From Cepaea nemoralis (taxonomy: Eukaryota; Mollusca; Gastropoda; Stylommatophora; Helicidae), in the NCBI GenBank assembly GCA_014155875.1, contig JACEFZ010005601.1:124001-188000 (forward strand): a stretch of 64,000 bases of DNA. The letters run 5' to 3'. Under the pieces are notes generated by a model. The model saw only the letters and a program-made list of their open reading frames with translations. It did not search any database and was not told the origin of the DNA. Numbering within the stretch: the stretch's first letter is position 1; each line of letters begins with the position of its first letter. A program made the translations under genes and the position numbers. Shown in pieces: positions 1 through 14,489 of the stretch.

Positions 1-3000
1 TATAAATAGTCACTCTTCTCCTGTAGACACAATATATGATATCATTATATAAATAGTCACTCTTCTCCTGTAGACACATGACATGATATCATTATATAAT
101 TGGTCACTCTTCACCTGTAGACACATGACATGATATCATTATATAAATGGTCACTCTTCTCCTGTAGACACATGACATGATATCATTATATAAATGGTCA
201 CTCTTCACCTGTAGACACATGACATGATATCATTATATAAATGGTCACTCTTCACCTGTAGACACATGACATAATATCATTATATAAATGGTCACTCTTC
301 TCCTGTAGACACATGACATGATATCATTATATAATTGGTCACTCTTCTCCCGTAGACATATAACATGATATCATTATATAAATGGTCACTCTTCTCCTGT
401 AGACATAAACATGATATCATTATATAAATGGTCACTCTTCTCCTGTAGACACAATATATGATATCATTATATAAATGGTCACTCTTCTCCTGTAGACACA
501 ATATATGATATCATTATATAAATGGTCACTCTTCTCCTGTAGACACAATATATGATATCATTATATAAATAGTCACTCTTCTCCTGTAGACACAATATAT
601 GATATCATTATATAAATAGTCACTCTTCTCCTGTAGACACAATATATGATATCATTATATAAATGGTCACTCTTCTCCTGTAGACACATAATATGATATC
701 ATTATATAAATAGTCACTCTTCTCCTGTAGACACAATATATGATATCATTATATAAATGGTCACTCTTCTCCTGTAGACACAATATATGATATCATTATA
801 TAAATGGTCACTCTTCTCCTGTAGACATATAACATTATATCATTATATAAATAGTCACTCTTCTCCTGTAGACACAATATATGATATCATTATATAAATG
901 TTCACTCTTCTCCTGTAGACACAATATATGATATCATTATATAAATAGTCACTCTTCTCCTGTAGACACAATATATGATATCATTATATAAATAGTCACT
1001 CTTCTCCTGTAGACACATGACATGATATCATTATATAATTGGTCACTCTTCACCTGTAGACACATGACATGATATCATTATATAAATGGTCACTCTTCTC
1101 CTGTAGACACATGACATGATATCATTATATAAATGGTCACTCTTCTCCTGTAGACACATGACATGATATCATTATATAAATTGTCACTCTTCACCTGTAG
1201 ACACATGACATGATATCATTATATAAATGGTCACTCTTCTCCTGTAGACACATGACATGATATCATTATATAATTGGTCACTCTTCACCTGTAGACACAT
1301 GACATGATATCATTATATAAATAGTCACTCTTCTCCTGTAGACACAATATATGATATCATTATATAAATGGTCACTCTTCTCCCGTAGACATATAACATG
1401 ATATCATTATATAAATGGTCACTCTTCTCCTGTAGACATAAACATGATATCATTATATAAATGGTCACTCTTCTCCTGTAGACACAATATATGATATCAT
1501 TATATAAATGGTCACTCTTCTCCTGTAGACACAATATATGATATCATTATATAAATGGTCACTCTTCTCCTGTAGACACAATATATGATATCATTATATA
1601 AATAGTCACTCTTCTCCTGTAGACACAATATATGATATCATTATATAAATAGTCACTCTTCTCCTGTAGACACAATATATGATATCATTATATAAATGGT
1701 CACTCTTCTCGTGTAGACACATAATATGATATCATTATATAAATAGTCACTCTTCTCCTGTAGACACAATATATGATATCATTATATAAATGGTCACTCT
1801 TCTCCTGTAGACATATAACATGATATCATTATATAAATAGTCACTCTTCTCCTGTAGACACAATACATAATATCATTATATAAATGGTCACTCTTCTCCT
1901 GTAGACACAATATATGATATCATTATATAAATGGTCAATCTTTTCCTGTATACACATGACATGATATCATTATATAAACGGTCTCTCTTCTCCTGTAGAC
2001 ACAATATATGATATCATTATATAAATGGTCACTCTTCTCCTGTATACACATGACATGATATCATTATATAAATAGTCACTCTTCTCCTGTAGACACAATA
2101 TATGATATCATTATATATATGGTCACTCTTCTCCTGTAGACATATAACATGATATCATTATATAAATGGTCACTCTTCTCCTGTAGACACAATATATGAT
2201 ATCATTATATAAATAGTCACTCTTCTCCTGTAGACACAATATATGATATCATTATATAAATGGTTACTCTTCTCCTGTAGACATATAACATGATATCATT
2301 ATATAAATGGTCACTCTTCTCCTGTAGACACATGACATGATATCATTATATAAATGGTCACTCTTCTCCTGTAGACACAATATATGATATCATTATATAA
2401 ATGGTCACTCTTCTCCTGTAGACACATAACATGATATCATTATATAAATAGTCACTCTTCTCCTGTAGACACAATATATGATATCATTATATAAATGGTC
2501 ACTCTTCTACTGTAGACATATAACATGATATCATTATATAAATGGTCACTCTTCTCCCGTAGACACAATATATGATATCATTATATAAATAGTCACTCTT
2601 CTCCTGTAGACACAATATATGATATCATTATATAAATGGTCACTCTTCTCCTGTATACACATGACATGATATTTTATATAAATAGTCACTCTTCTCCTGT
2701 AGACACAATATATGATATCATTATATAAATGGTTACTCTTCTCTTGTAGACATATAACATGATATCATTATATAAATGGTCACTCTTCTCCTGTAGACAC
2801 AATATATGATATCATTATATAAATAGTCACTCTTCTCCTGTAGACACAATATATGATATCATTATATAAATGGTTACTCTTCTCCTGTAGACATATAACA
2901 TGATATCATTATATAAATGGTCACTCTTCTCCTGTAGACACATGACATGATATCATTATATAAATGGTCACTCTTCTCCTGTAGACACAATATATGATAT

Positions 3001-3709
3001 CATTATATAAATGGTCACTCTTCTCCTGTAGACACATAACATGATATCATTATATAAATAGTCACTCTTCTCCTGTAGACACAATATATGATATCATTAT
3101 ATAAATGGTCACTCTTCTACTGTAGACATAACATGATATCATTATATAAATGGTCACTCTTCTCCCGTAGACACAATATATGATATCATTATATAAATAG
3201 TCACTCTTCTCCTGTAGACACAATATATGATATCATTATATAATTGGTCACTCTTCTACTGTAGACATATAACATGATATCATTATATAAATTGTCACTC
3301 TTCTCCCGTAGACACATGACATGATATCATTATATAAATGGTCACTCTTCTCCCGTAGACACATGACATGATATCATTATATAAATGGTCACTCTTCTCC
3401 TGTATACACATGACATGATATCATTATATAAATGGTCACTCTTCTCCTGTAGACACATGACATGATATCATTATATAAATTGTCACTCTTCTCCCGTAGA
3501 CACATGACATGATATCATTATATAAATGGTCACTCTTCTCCTGTATACACATGACATGATATCATTATATAAATTGCCACTCTTCTCCCGTAGACACAAT
3601 ATATGATATCATTATATAAATGGTCACTCTTCTCCTGTATACACATGACATGATATCATTATATAAACGGTCACTCTTCTGCTGTAGACACATGTTATGA
3701 TATCATTGC
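1..3709. repeat. 47-bp minisatellite, about 78 copies
   Basis: A tandem array with a 47-bp period; each unit carries ACTCTTCTCCTGTAGACAC followed by a GATATCATTATATAA-like part. It fills the intron downstream (minus strand) of PTP exon 14 and runs off the left edge. Units alternate between ATATATG and ATGACATG variants. Blocks recur at larger scale: about 292-501 matches 1325-1534, a spacing of about 1033 bp or 22 units. Short open frames inside are by-products of the repeat. On the minus strand each unit reads GTCTACAG, which resembles a 3' splice site. Confidence 0.97.
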
Positions 3710-3805
3710 AGCAGTTGAAGGAGAGAAAAGTCGTGGATGGTTCCAGCCGAAGACATTCTTAAACAGGTGTGTTCAGTCGAGGACTTAGAACCTGGCAGGT
3801 AGTGG
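3710..3805. other. Unassigned 96-bp segment between array and LINE
   Basis: Unique-looking sequence between the last 47-bp unit and the ACTA-type tail of the LINE fragment to the right. I recognise no coding potential or repeat unit. It may be part of a composite insertion, because the 47-bp array resumes at about 4789. Confidence 0.4.
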
Positions 3806-4748
3806 GTACTAGTTAGTTAGTTAGTCGACAGATCATCCTCGTTGCACATCGAACCATTCAGTCCATAAGTGCTCGGATCCCCTCCTCAGCAAATCCCGCA
3901 GCGTGTAGCGGCTAACGACACCAGTTCTGTGTTGGTTTATCAATCTTCTTTGGCTTCCTGCGTAGTGTTCTTGTTTTGCCATCCCTCTTTTAATTTGCTG
4001 TTCTCGCAGTCTGGCCATGGTTGTGGATTCACAGTCATCACTTGGGTCACGCAAAAGTCTTACTTCTCGTAGAGCATTCAGAATGTCAGCCTGGTCCAAT
4101 GCTCGTCCGCATTCCACAGTAGCCCTACCTGCAAGCCTGTCAGCCTGCTCATTACCTTGTACGCCCGCATGCCCTGGCACGAAGATGTAACTAATCTTTG
4201 CCAGCCGAGACCGCTCCAGAGACAGCAGCCATGCTCTTCGGGCCACTAAGAACACAAGCCCGACTGAATGTCTGTGTCTCCAGCCATGTTATTGATTTAC
4301 TTACTGCCATGACTTCCATAGTCAGGCTGCATGTGGTCAAATCAAAAGCTCCAGACTCTTCCTTCACAATTTTCCCTCCGGCCTGAGCCGTAAAGGCCCA
4401 TGAACTTCTCACTCCTCGAACGATCGACCCATCCGTGTAAATGACAGCATCATCCTCTAAAGAATTCTCGAGGATCAGAGCCTGTACATCCGCCACCACA
4501 GCAGCTGGATTATCTTGTCTGCACTTCCTGTCTGTTGGATGCACACCGAAAAGGATGTACAAAACTTTGCATGCTGTATCTCTTGTACATCCAAGAATGA
4601 TGCACATTGCTTCGTTCTGTAGGTACAAGTGCCAACAGATTTCTGTACGTCCTTGTCAGTGTGCATCCAACTAGACAGAAAATGCAGACAATAAAATCCG
4701 GCTGCCGCCGAGGCGGAACTAACTAAACTAAACTAAACTAAACTAAAT

Positions 4749-4782
<34 letters not shown>

Positions 4783-4790
4783 GCTAGCTA
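3806..4790 (-). mobile_element. Non-LTR retrotransposon fragment (RNase H-bearing LINE), 5'-truncated
   Basis: The minus strand carries the 3' part of a LINE ending in a TAGT/ACTA tetranucleotide tail (plus strand 3806-3821, TAGTTAGTTAGTTAGT). Coding remains cover the end of the RT region and an RNase H domain. The far side (4700-4787) is a second, plus-oriented ACTAA/AACT tract after a short CCGCCGAGGCGG stretch, so two elements or an inverted composite may be present. The insertion splits the 47-bp array, which continues at 4789-4905. The same C-terminal protein tail occurs at 20586-20900 on the plus strand, so this is one family. Confidence 0.75.
3833..4628 (-). pseudogene. LINE ORF2 C-terminus with RNase H domain, frameshifted
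   Basis: Two overlapping minus-strand frames (4628-4191, then 4255-3833) together read a post-RT segment (LQNEAMCIILGCTRDTA) and then an RNase H fold. The first catalytic Asp lies in YTDGS, a Glu in LTMEVMAVSK, and the terminal His/Asp region is VPGHAGVQGNEQADRLAG. A frameshift around 4191-4255 breaks the domain. After RNase H comes a Lys/Arg-rich tail ending in a TLRDLL..GSEHLWTEWFDV-like motif shared with 20586-20900. RNase H inside ORF2 is known from I/R1/LOA-type LINEs, so I infer that group. Not functional. Confidence 0.75.
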
Positions 4791-4905
4791 TGATATCACT
4801 ATATAAAGGTCATTCTTCTCCTGTAGATACACGACATGATATCATTATATAAATGGTCATTCTTCTCCTGTAGACACATGGCATGATATCATTATATAAA
4901 TGGTC
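4789..4905. repeat. Remnant of the 47-bp minisatellite beyond the LINE insertion
   Basis: Two and a half diverged units (CATTCTTCTCCTGTAGA, GATATCATTATATAAATGG) identical in kind to the array at 1-3709. This shows that the LINE landed inside the array. Confidence 0.9.
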
Positions 4906-5238
<333 letters not shown>

Positions 5239-5289
5239 TCACACGGACATTGGTCAACCTTTAAGTTCATTGTCATTACTCTACGGTAG

Positions 5290-5863
5290 AAATTACAGTT
5301 CTAACAGTGGCCTAGGAATATGGCCAATACGCAGAACATTCATAACTTCAGTAGTGACTTTAAAGTGTGACCTGGTCACAGAATATTCACAACTTCAGTA
5401 GTGGCCTTAGATTGTGAACTGGACACAGAATATTTATTACTCAATCAGTGATCTTAAAGTGTAACCTGAGCAAAGAACATTGATAACTTCTGTAGTGGCT
5501 TTAGAGTGTAAACTGGACACAACATATTAATTACTCCGTCAGTGACCTTAGAGTGTAATCTGTGCACAGAAAATTCATAATGTCAGTAGTGACCTTAGAG
5601 TGTAACCTGGACAGAGAACATTCACAACGTCGGTAGAGGTCTTAGAGTGTGAACTAGACACAGAATGTTCATTACTCCATCAGTGACCTTGGAGTGTAGC
5701 CTGAGCACAGAATATTCACAACTTCAGTAGTGACTTTAGAGTGTGAACTGGACACAGAATATTCATTACTCTATCCGTGACCATTAAAGTGTAACCTGGA
5801 CACAGGACATTCACGACTTCAGTGGTGATCTTAAAGTGTAACCTAGGCACAGAACATTTACTG
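5290..5863. repeat. Degenerate 47-bp tandem repeat, about 12 copies
   Basis: Repeats of the type AACTTCAGTAGTGACCTTA then GTGTAACCTGGACACAGAA, period near 47 bp with substitutions and small indels in most copies. It lies about 110 bp upstream of the exon 14 acceptor. It is older and more diverged than the 35-bp array it joins. Confidence 0.85.
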
Positions 5864-8697
5864 GAGTAATTGCACTGGAGTACTTGTAGTTAATGTAACA
5901 TTACCGTCACTGGAGTATTTGAAGTTAATGTAACATTACCGTCACTGGAGTATTTGAAGTTAATGTAACATTACCGTCACTGGAGTATTTGAAGTTAATG
6001 TAACATTACCGTCACTGGAGTATTTACAGTTAATGTAACATTACCGTCACTGGAGTATTTGTAGTTAATGTGACATTACCGTCACTGGAGTATTTGTAGT
6101 TAATGTAACATTACCGTCACTGGAGTATTTGTAGTTAATGTGACATTACCGTCACTGGAGTATTTGTAGTTAATGTAACATTACCGTCACTGGAGTATTT
6201 GTAGTTAATGTGACATTACCGTCACTGGAGTATTTGTAGTTAATGTAACATTACCGTCACTGGAGTATTTGTAGTTAATGTGACATTACCGTCACTGGAG
6301 TATTTACAGTTAATGTACAATTAATGTCACTGGAGTATTTGTAGTTAATGTAACATTACCGTCACTGGAGTATTTGAAGTTAATGTAACATTACCGTCAC
6401 TGGAGTATTTGAAGTTAATGTGACATTACCGTCACTGGAGTATTTGTAGTTAATGTGATATTACCGTCACTGGAGTATTTGTAGTTAATGTGACATTACC
6501 ATCACTGGAGTATTTGTAGTTAATGTGACATTACCGTCACTGGAGTATTTGTAGTTAATGTGACATTACCGTCACTGGAGTATTTCAAGTTAATGTAACA
6601 TTACCGTCACTGGAGTATTTGAAGTTAATATAACATTACCGTCACTGGAGTATTTGAAGTTAATGTAACATTACCGGCACTGGAGTATTTGAAGTTAATG
6701 TAACATTACCGTAACTGGAGTATTTGAAGTTAATGTAACATTACCACCACTGGAGTATTTACAGTTAATGTACAATTAATGTCACTGGAGTATTTGTAGT
6801 TAATGTAACATTACCGTCACTGGAGTATTTGTAGTTAATGTAACATTACCGTCACTGGAGTATTTGTAGTTAATGTAACATTACCGTCACTGGAGTATTT
6901 GTAGTTAATGTGACATTACCGTCACTGGAGTATTTGTAGTTAATGTAACATTACCGTCACTGGAGTATTTGTAGTTAATGTAACATTACCGTCACTGGAG
7001 TATTTGTAGTTAATGTGACATTACCGTCACTGGAGTATTTGTAGTTAATGTGACATTACGGTCACTGGAGTATGTCAAGTTAATGTAACATTACCGTCAC
7101 TGGAGTATTTGTAGTTAATGTAACATTACCGTCACTGGAGTATTTGAAGTTAATGTAACATTACCGTCACTGGAGTATTTGAAGTTAATGTAACATTACC
7201 ACCACTGGAGTATTTACAGTTAATGTACAATTAATGTCACTGGAGTATTTGTAGTTAATGTAACATTACCGTCACTGGAGTATTTGTAGTTAATGTAACA
7301 TTACCGTCACTGGAGTATTTGTAGTTAATGTAACATTACCGTCACTGGAGTATTTGTAGTTAATGTGACATTACCGTCACTGGAGTATTTGTAGTTAATG
7401 TAACATTACCGTCACTGGAGTATTTGAAGTTAATGTAACATTACCGTCACTGGAGTATTTGTAGTTAATGTGACATTACCGTCACTGGAGTATTTGTAGT
7501 TAATGTGACATTACCGTCACTGGAGTATGTCAAGTTAATGTAACATTACCGTCACTGGAGTATTTGTAGTTAATGTAACATTACCGTCACTGGAGTATTT
7601 GAAGTTAATGTAACATTACCGTCACTGGAGTATTTGAAGTTAATGTAACATTACCGTCACTGGAGTATTTGAAGTTAATGTAACATTACCGTCACTGGAG
7701 TATTTGAAGTTAATGTGACATTACCGTCACTGGAGTATTTGTAGTTAATGTAACATTACCGTCACTGGAGTATTTGAAGTTAATGTAACATTACCGGCAC
7801 TGGAGTATTTGAAGTTAATGTAACATTACCGTAACTGGAGTATTTGAAGTTAATGTAACATTACCACCACTGGAGTATTTACAGTTAATGTACAATTAAT
7901 GTCACTGGAGTATTTGTAGTTAATGTAACATTACCGTCACTGGAGTATTTGTAGTTAATGTGACATTACCGTCACTGGAGTATTTGAAGTTAATGTAACA
8001 TTACCGTCACTGGAGTATTTGTAGTTAATGTGACATTACCGTCACTGGAGTATTTGTAGTTAATGTGACATTACCGTCACTGGAGTATTTGAAGTTAATG
8101 TAACATTACCGTCACTGGAGTATGTCAAGTTAATGTAACATTACCGTCACTGGAGTATTTGTAGTTAATGTAACATTACCGTCACTGGAGTATTTGAAGT
8201 TAATGTAACATTACCGTCACTGGAGTATTTGAAGTTAATGTAACATTACCGTCACTGGAGTATTTGTAGTTAATGTGACATTACCATCACTGGAGTATTT
8301 GAAGTTAATGTGACATTACCGTCACTGGAGTATTTGTAGTTAATGTGACATTACCGTCACTGGAGTATTTGTAGTTAATGTGACATTACCGTCACTAGAG
8401 TATTTGTAGTTAATGTGACATTACCGTCACTGGAGTATTTGTAGTTAATGTAACATTACCGTCACTGGAGTATTTGTAGTTAATGTAACATTACCGTCAC
8501 TGGAGTATTTGTAGTTAATGTAACATTACCGTCACTGGAGTATTTGAAGTTAATGTGACATTACCGTCACTGGAGTATTTGTAGTTAATGTGACATTACC
8601 GTCACTGGAGTATTTGTAGTTAATGTGACATTACCGTCACTGGAGTATTTGTAGTTAATGTGACATTAATGACGCCTTAGTATTTGTAGTTAATGTG
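5864..8697. repeat. 35-bp minisatellite, about 80 copies
   Basis: Unit GTCACTGGAGTATTTGTAGT plus TAATGTGACATTACC, 35 bp. Copies are very uniform, with GTAGTT/GAAGTT and TGTGACA/TGTAACA variants. A distinctive variant with TACAGTTAATGTACAATTAA recurs near 6306, 6766, 7216 and 7876, spacings of about 13, 13 and 19 units, which indicates higher-order amplification. Intron sequence; no coding. Confidence 0.97.
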
Positions 8698-9025
8698 TAG
8701 AGTCGTCTTGGGTGTTGTTTAAAAAGTGTGTTGGATATCGTTAACTCATTTCCTGTGCACAATTCAAATAATTTGTCACCTGCATCATTTCTATTTCCCA
8801 ATCCAAATTTTCCTAAAACGTGTCTCTCATTTTCAGCTCTTCCTGTGCCTACTTTTGCATTAAAATATCCCATTATTATTGCTATAATATCTTATTCAAT
8901 GTGTCTTGTAGTGTGTTGTAAAAATCTTCAGTTTCGTCCTCCTCTGCTCATAAAGTAGGTGCATATATCTGTATGAGAGTTATGTGTTTTGGACGGCCTA
9001 TAAGTCTGATAGGGAGGATCTTACA
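8698..9025 (-). pseudogene. RTE-like LINE endonuclease fragment, decayed
   Basis: On the minus strand, frames carry RLIGRPKHITLIQIYAPT (9020-8960) and, after stops and a frameshift, GYFNAKVGTG, GKFGLGNRNDAGDKLFELC and NTLFKQHPRRLYTLT. These match the APE-type endonuclease of EN-RT LINEs (IYAPT strand, D/YFNAKVG, GLG.RN..G..L). Both ends are truncated: the left end abuts the 35-bp array, and the RT is absent. Dead fragment. Confidence 0.75.
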
Positions 9026-9149
9026 CTTGTAGGCTGCTTACACTTATAGGCTGCTTACATTAGTAGGCTGCTTACACGTGCAGGATGATTACACTCACTC
9101 ATTGATTCATAGTTGTAATGCAAGGCTCAGTGGTACAATGTAGAAACCA
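9026..9149. other. Short simple-repeat spacer
   Basis: About four copies of a TAGGCTGCTTACA-type 13-18 bp motif between the LINE fragment and the 21-bp array. No gene seen. Confidence 0.5.
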
Positions 9150-10672
9150 ACTGACACAAAACAACTGACACATTAACACAACTAACTGACACATTAACAC
9201 AACTAACTGACACATTAACACAAATAACTGACACATTAACACAACTAACTGACACATTAACACAACTAATTGACACATTAACACAACTAACTGACACATT
9301 AACACAACTAACTGACACATTAACACAACTAATTGACACATTAACACAACTAACTGACACATTAACACAACTAACTGACACATTAACACAACTAACTGAC
9401 ACATTAACACAACTAACTGACACATTAACACAACTAATTGACACATTAACACAACTAACTGACACATTAACACAATTAACTGAAACATTAACACAATTAA
9501 CTGACACAATAACACAACTAACAGACACATTAACACAACTAAATGACACATTAACACAAGTAAATGACACATTTGCCCAACTAAATGACACATTAACACA
9601 ACTAACTGACACATTAACGCAACTAACTGACACATTAACACAACTAACTAGACACATTAACACAACTAACTGACACATTAACACAACTAACTGACACATT
9701 AACACAATTAAATGACACATTAACACAATTAACTGACACATTAACACAACTAACAGACACATTAACACAATTAATTGACACATTAACACAAGTAAATGAC
9801 ACATTAACACAATTAATTGACACATTAACACAACTAACTGACACATTAACACAACTAACAGACACATTAACACAACTAACTGACACATTAACGCAACTAA
9901 CTGACACATTAACACAACTAACTGACACATTAACACAATTAACTGACACATTAACACAATTAAATGACACATTAACACAATTAACTGACACATTAACACA
10001 ACTAACAGACACATTAACACAAATAAATGACACATTAACACAATTAAATGACACATTAACACAACTAACTGACACATTAACACAATTAATTGACACATTA
10101 ACACAAGTAAATGACACATTAACACAATTAATTGACACATTAACACAACTAACTGACACATTAACACAAGTAAATGACACATTAACACAATTAATTGACA
10201 CATTAACACAATTAATTGACACATTAACACAAGTAAATGACACATTAACACAACTAATTGACACATTAACACAATTAATTGACACATTAACACAAGTAAA
10301 TGACACATTAACACAATTAATTGACACATTAACACAACTAACTGACACATTAACACAAGTAAATGACACATTTGCACAACTAAATGACACATTAACACAA
10401 CTAACTGACACATTAACGCAACTAACTGACACATTAACACAACTAACTGACACATTAACACAATTAACTGACACATTAACACAACTAACAGACACATTAA
10501 CACAAATAAATGACACATTAACACAATTAAATGACACATTAACACAACTAACTGACACATTAACACAATTAATTGACACATTAACACAACTAACTGACAC
10601 ATTAACACAATTAAATGACACATTAACACAACTAATTGACACATTAACACAACTAACTGACACATTAATGTA
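9150..10672. repeat. 21-bp minisatellite, about 72 copies
   Basis: Unit ACACAACTAACTGACACATT with a 21-bp period. ACTAACTG/ATTAATTG/AGTAAATG variants are interleaved in repeated blocks. Because 21 is divisible by three, minus-strand frames stay open for up to 512 codons (repeating MCQLVVL or NVSVSCV). This is a by-product of period and composition; no exon evidence supports it. Confidence 0.96.
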
Positions 10673-10689
10673 ATACAAGGCTCAATGGA

Positions 10690-11343
10690 GCATGAAAAAA
10701 CAGTAACCTACAGAAGAGAAAAATTAATCAGCATATTAATTTCATAAAATATTCATTTACATAGACAAAACTCATTGACACGCTGACAAAACTGCATGCC
10801 GCATTAATAAAACTAACTGAGACGCTGATAAAACTACATGCCACTTTGACTGCCACATTGATAAAACTTCATGCCGCATTTAAAACCACTATCGCACTGA
10901 TAAAATTACATGCCACTTTGAAACAAACTGACTGAATCACTGATAAAACTACCTGCCACGTTGAAACAAAGTGACTGACATATATATAAAACTACCTGCC
11001 ACATTGAAACAAACTGACTGAAACACTGATAAAACTACCTGCCATATTGAAAGAAACTGACTGACACATATATAAAGCTACCTGCCACATTGAGACAAAG
11101 TGACACATATATAAAACTGCATGCCGCATTGAAACAAATTGACTGACATTTATATAACACTACACGCGACTTTGACAAAACTACCTGCCATGATGAGACA
11201 AACTGAGTGACACATTGATAAAGGTATACGCCCCTTTGACATAACTAACTGTCACGCTGAAAAAAACTACATATCGCGGTGACAAAGTTAACAGACACAT
11301 TGATAAAAACTAACAGACACATAGACAAACACGGTAATGTTAT
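10690..11343. repeat. Degenerate repeat of about 35-40 bp
   Basis: Diverged tandem copies with CTACCTGCCACATTGAAACA and GACTGACACATATATAAAAC. It shares the ACTGACACATTGA theme with the 21-bp array and looks like an older relative of it. No coding seen. Confidence 0.75.
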
Positions 11344-11396
11344 GCGAATTTAAAGGCAGACTCACAGAAATACAGCTGGCGTTGATGCAACACAAT
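11344..11396 (-). pseudogene. Diverged duplicate of the PTP exon 13 end plus its splice donor
   Basis: On the minus strand, 32 bases across the exon 13/intron border (ATCAA.GCCAGCT.T.TTTCTG, then TGAGTCTGCC) recur here with only three mismatches. They would encode INASCIS followed by GTGAGT, where the true exon reads INASYLS followed by GTGAGT. Homology continues weakly on both sides as a diverged unit of the 60-bp array at 12015-13593. The piece was later cut by the LINE insertion at 11397-12000. It is the link showing that the 60-bp array grew from the exon 13 donor. Confidence 0.75.
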
Positions 11397-12000
11397 TAGT
11401 TAGTTAGTCGCGGTTCCAACTTCACAGCAACGGGTCGTCCCCATTATGCTCCGTTCCTGTGCCAGTGAATATCACATAAAACTCTCCCCACTGCCCAATG
11501 TGAAAAATGGAAAAGACAGGAGTCTCGACAAACAACAGCCCGCACAGATACACTGTGCATAAAGCCGCCGCCAGAATGTCAACACAATAGTCCCCCACGA
11601 AACATTTAGTTTATCTCTGATGGAATCGGCAGTCATTTTCCCATCTGGATGTTTCCTAGATGTTCACCCACACAGTCCACGAAAATACAGTGCATCGTCG
11701 ATGGCAGTGGCAGTCAACCAGAAGCCCAGCAGCCACGCATTTCTGCATAAGGCAAAAACCGGTCAACTCTGGGACATAGCCAGCTGCCATCGCTCCGAAC
11801 ATGCAGTCACGTTCCAAAAAACCTCGGGCAGATTCAAAAGCATTTCACACGAAACTCACAGCTCACAGTGTCGCGCCACGCACTCACTCAGTAGCAGGGC
11901 GACGGAACCATAGCCTCCTTAGTCGCCTCTTACGACATGCGTGGTAGACTACAGTGTTGCTATTCTTTGCTTCCCTTATGGGCTCCGGCAACACACAGAG
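11397..12000 (-). mobile_element. 5'-truncated LINE/SINE-like insertion with 14-bp target-site duplication
   Basis: Flanked by a perfect direct repeat TGATGCAACACAAT (11383-11396 and 12001-12014). The left end, plus strand TAGTTAGTTAGTCGCGG, is the 3' tail of a minus-oriented retroposon of the ACTA-tailed family. The minus-strand sequence includes CGCATGTCGTAAGAGGCGAC near its 5' part. No clear conserved domain is visible; the plus-strand frame 11620-11913 is not credible. Insertion occurred after the exon 13 end had been duplicated. Confidence 0.85.
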
Positions 12001-12014
12001 TGATGCAACACAAT

Positions 12015-13869
<1,855 letters not shown>

Positions 13870-14275
13870 GTTGGTTATAATGCTCGTCCACAGTTTATGA
13901 ATAATTTCTCAGGCCGACGTGTTTCTCCATGACATGGTATCAAACTGTCCACCATCTTCTCTCTGAGTCTACCCCTGCCTGTCTTCCCCTCCAACCTTCT
14001 CGTTGTAAAGACATGTCTTCTAACTGTCCATGATTCGCTTCCGCACATCATGATTGGCTCAATATAGCTCTTAAGCACTCTTGTTCTGGCCTCGATTTAT
14101 GGCCTCGGGGTCACAGTTATGGCTAGTGTCTGTAGGTTTTATCTGGTCGTTATTAGCATGGATTTGGTTTTGTCGATGTTAATGTGCATGCGGTTTTCAT
14201 TGCTCCTTCTAGTAAGATTATCAAGTTCTTTTTGTAAAGAACTCTCTAATTCACTACAGTTCTCTTCACTCATAT
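13870..14275 (-). pseudogene. LINE reverse-transcriptase 3' fragment, decayed
   Basis: Minus-strand pieces read LDNLTRRSNENRMHINIDKT (end of an RT domain, N.M.IN..KTK type) near 14240-14150. After a gap, KSYIEPIMMCGSESWTV and GKTGRGRLREKMVDSL follow near 14075-13930, matching the LKCYIEPVLLYG.E.W and RGR.R..M.D motifs of RTE-like LINE C-termini. Stops and frameshifts interrupt it. No intact ORF. Confidence 0.7.
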
Positions 14276-14489
14276 AGAACCGTTTGACTCGGGCTCCGAA
14301 GGTTGTGGGTTCAATTCCGGGCCGCGTCCTTCGGTTTATGAGTTAAATGTTTCGGAGACTACTGTGGGTCGTCGCTAAAAGCTACGGAGTTCGTGCTTTA
14401 TGCGACGCTTTCCGCGCTGCGGAAAGAGACCGAGCCATATGGGATAAAACCCGGTGCAATGAAGTCGACCCTGTCGACTTTTAAGCGAC
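14276..14489 (+). mobile_element. tRNA-derived SINE-like element
   Basis: GGTTCAATTCC at about 14309 matches a pol III B box (GGTTCRANNCC). It is preceded by GACTCGGGCTCCGAAGG and followed by a structured GC-rich body with complementary stretches (GTCGACCCTGTCGAC). No convincing A box or folded tRNA is present, so this is a SINE head and body rather than a tRNA gene. It abuts another SINE in the opposite orientation. Confidence 0.5.

Noticed and set aside
1..3709. CRISPR-like regular array
   Set aside because: Units are contiguous tandem repeats without unique spacers, and the window is eukaryotic.
9099..10678. 180-512-codon minus-strand frames with Cys/Val/Leu-rich repeats
   Set aside because: They come from a 21-bp repeat (divisible by three); two frames are open at once and no splice or start context supports them.
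11620..11913. 97-codon plus frame in the LINE insertion
   Set aside because: Antisense to the element and without any recognisable domain.
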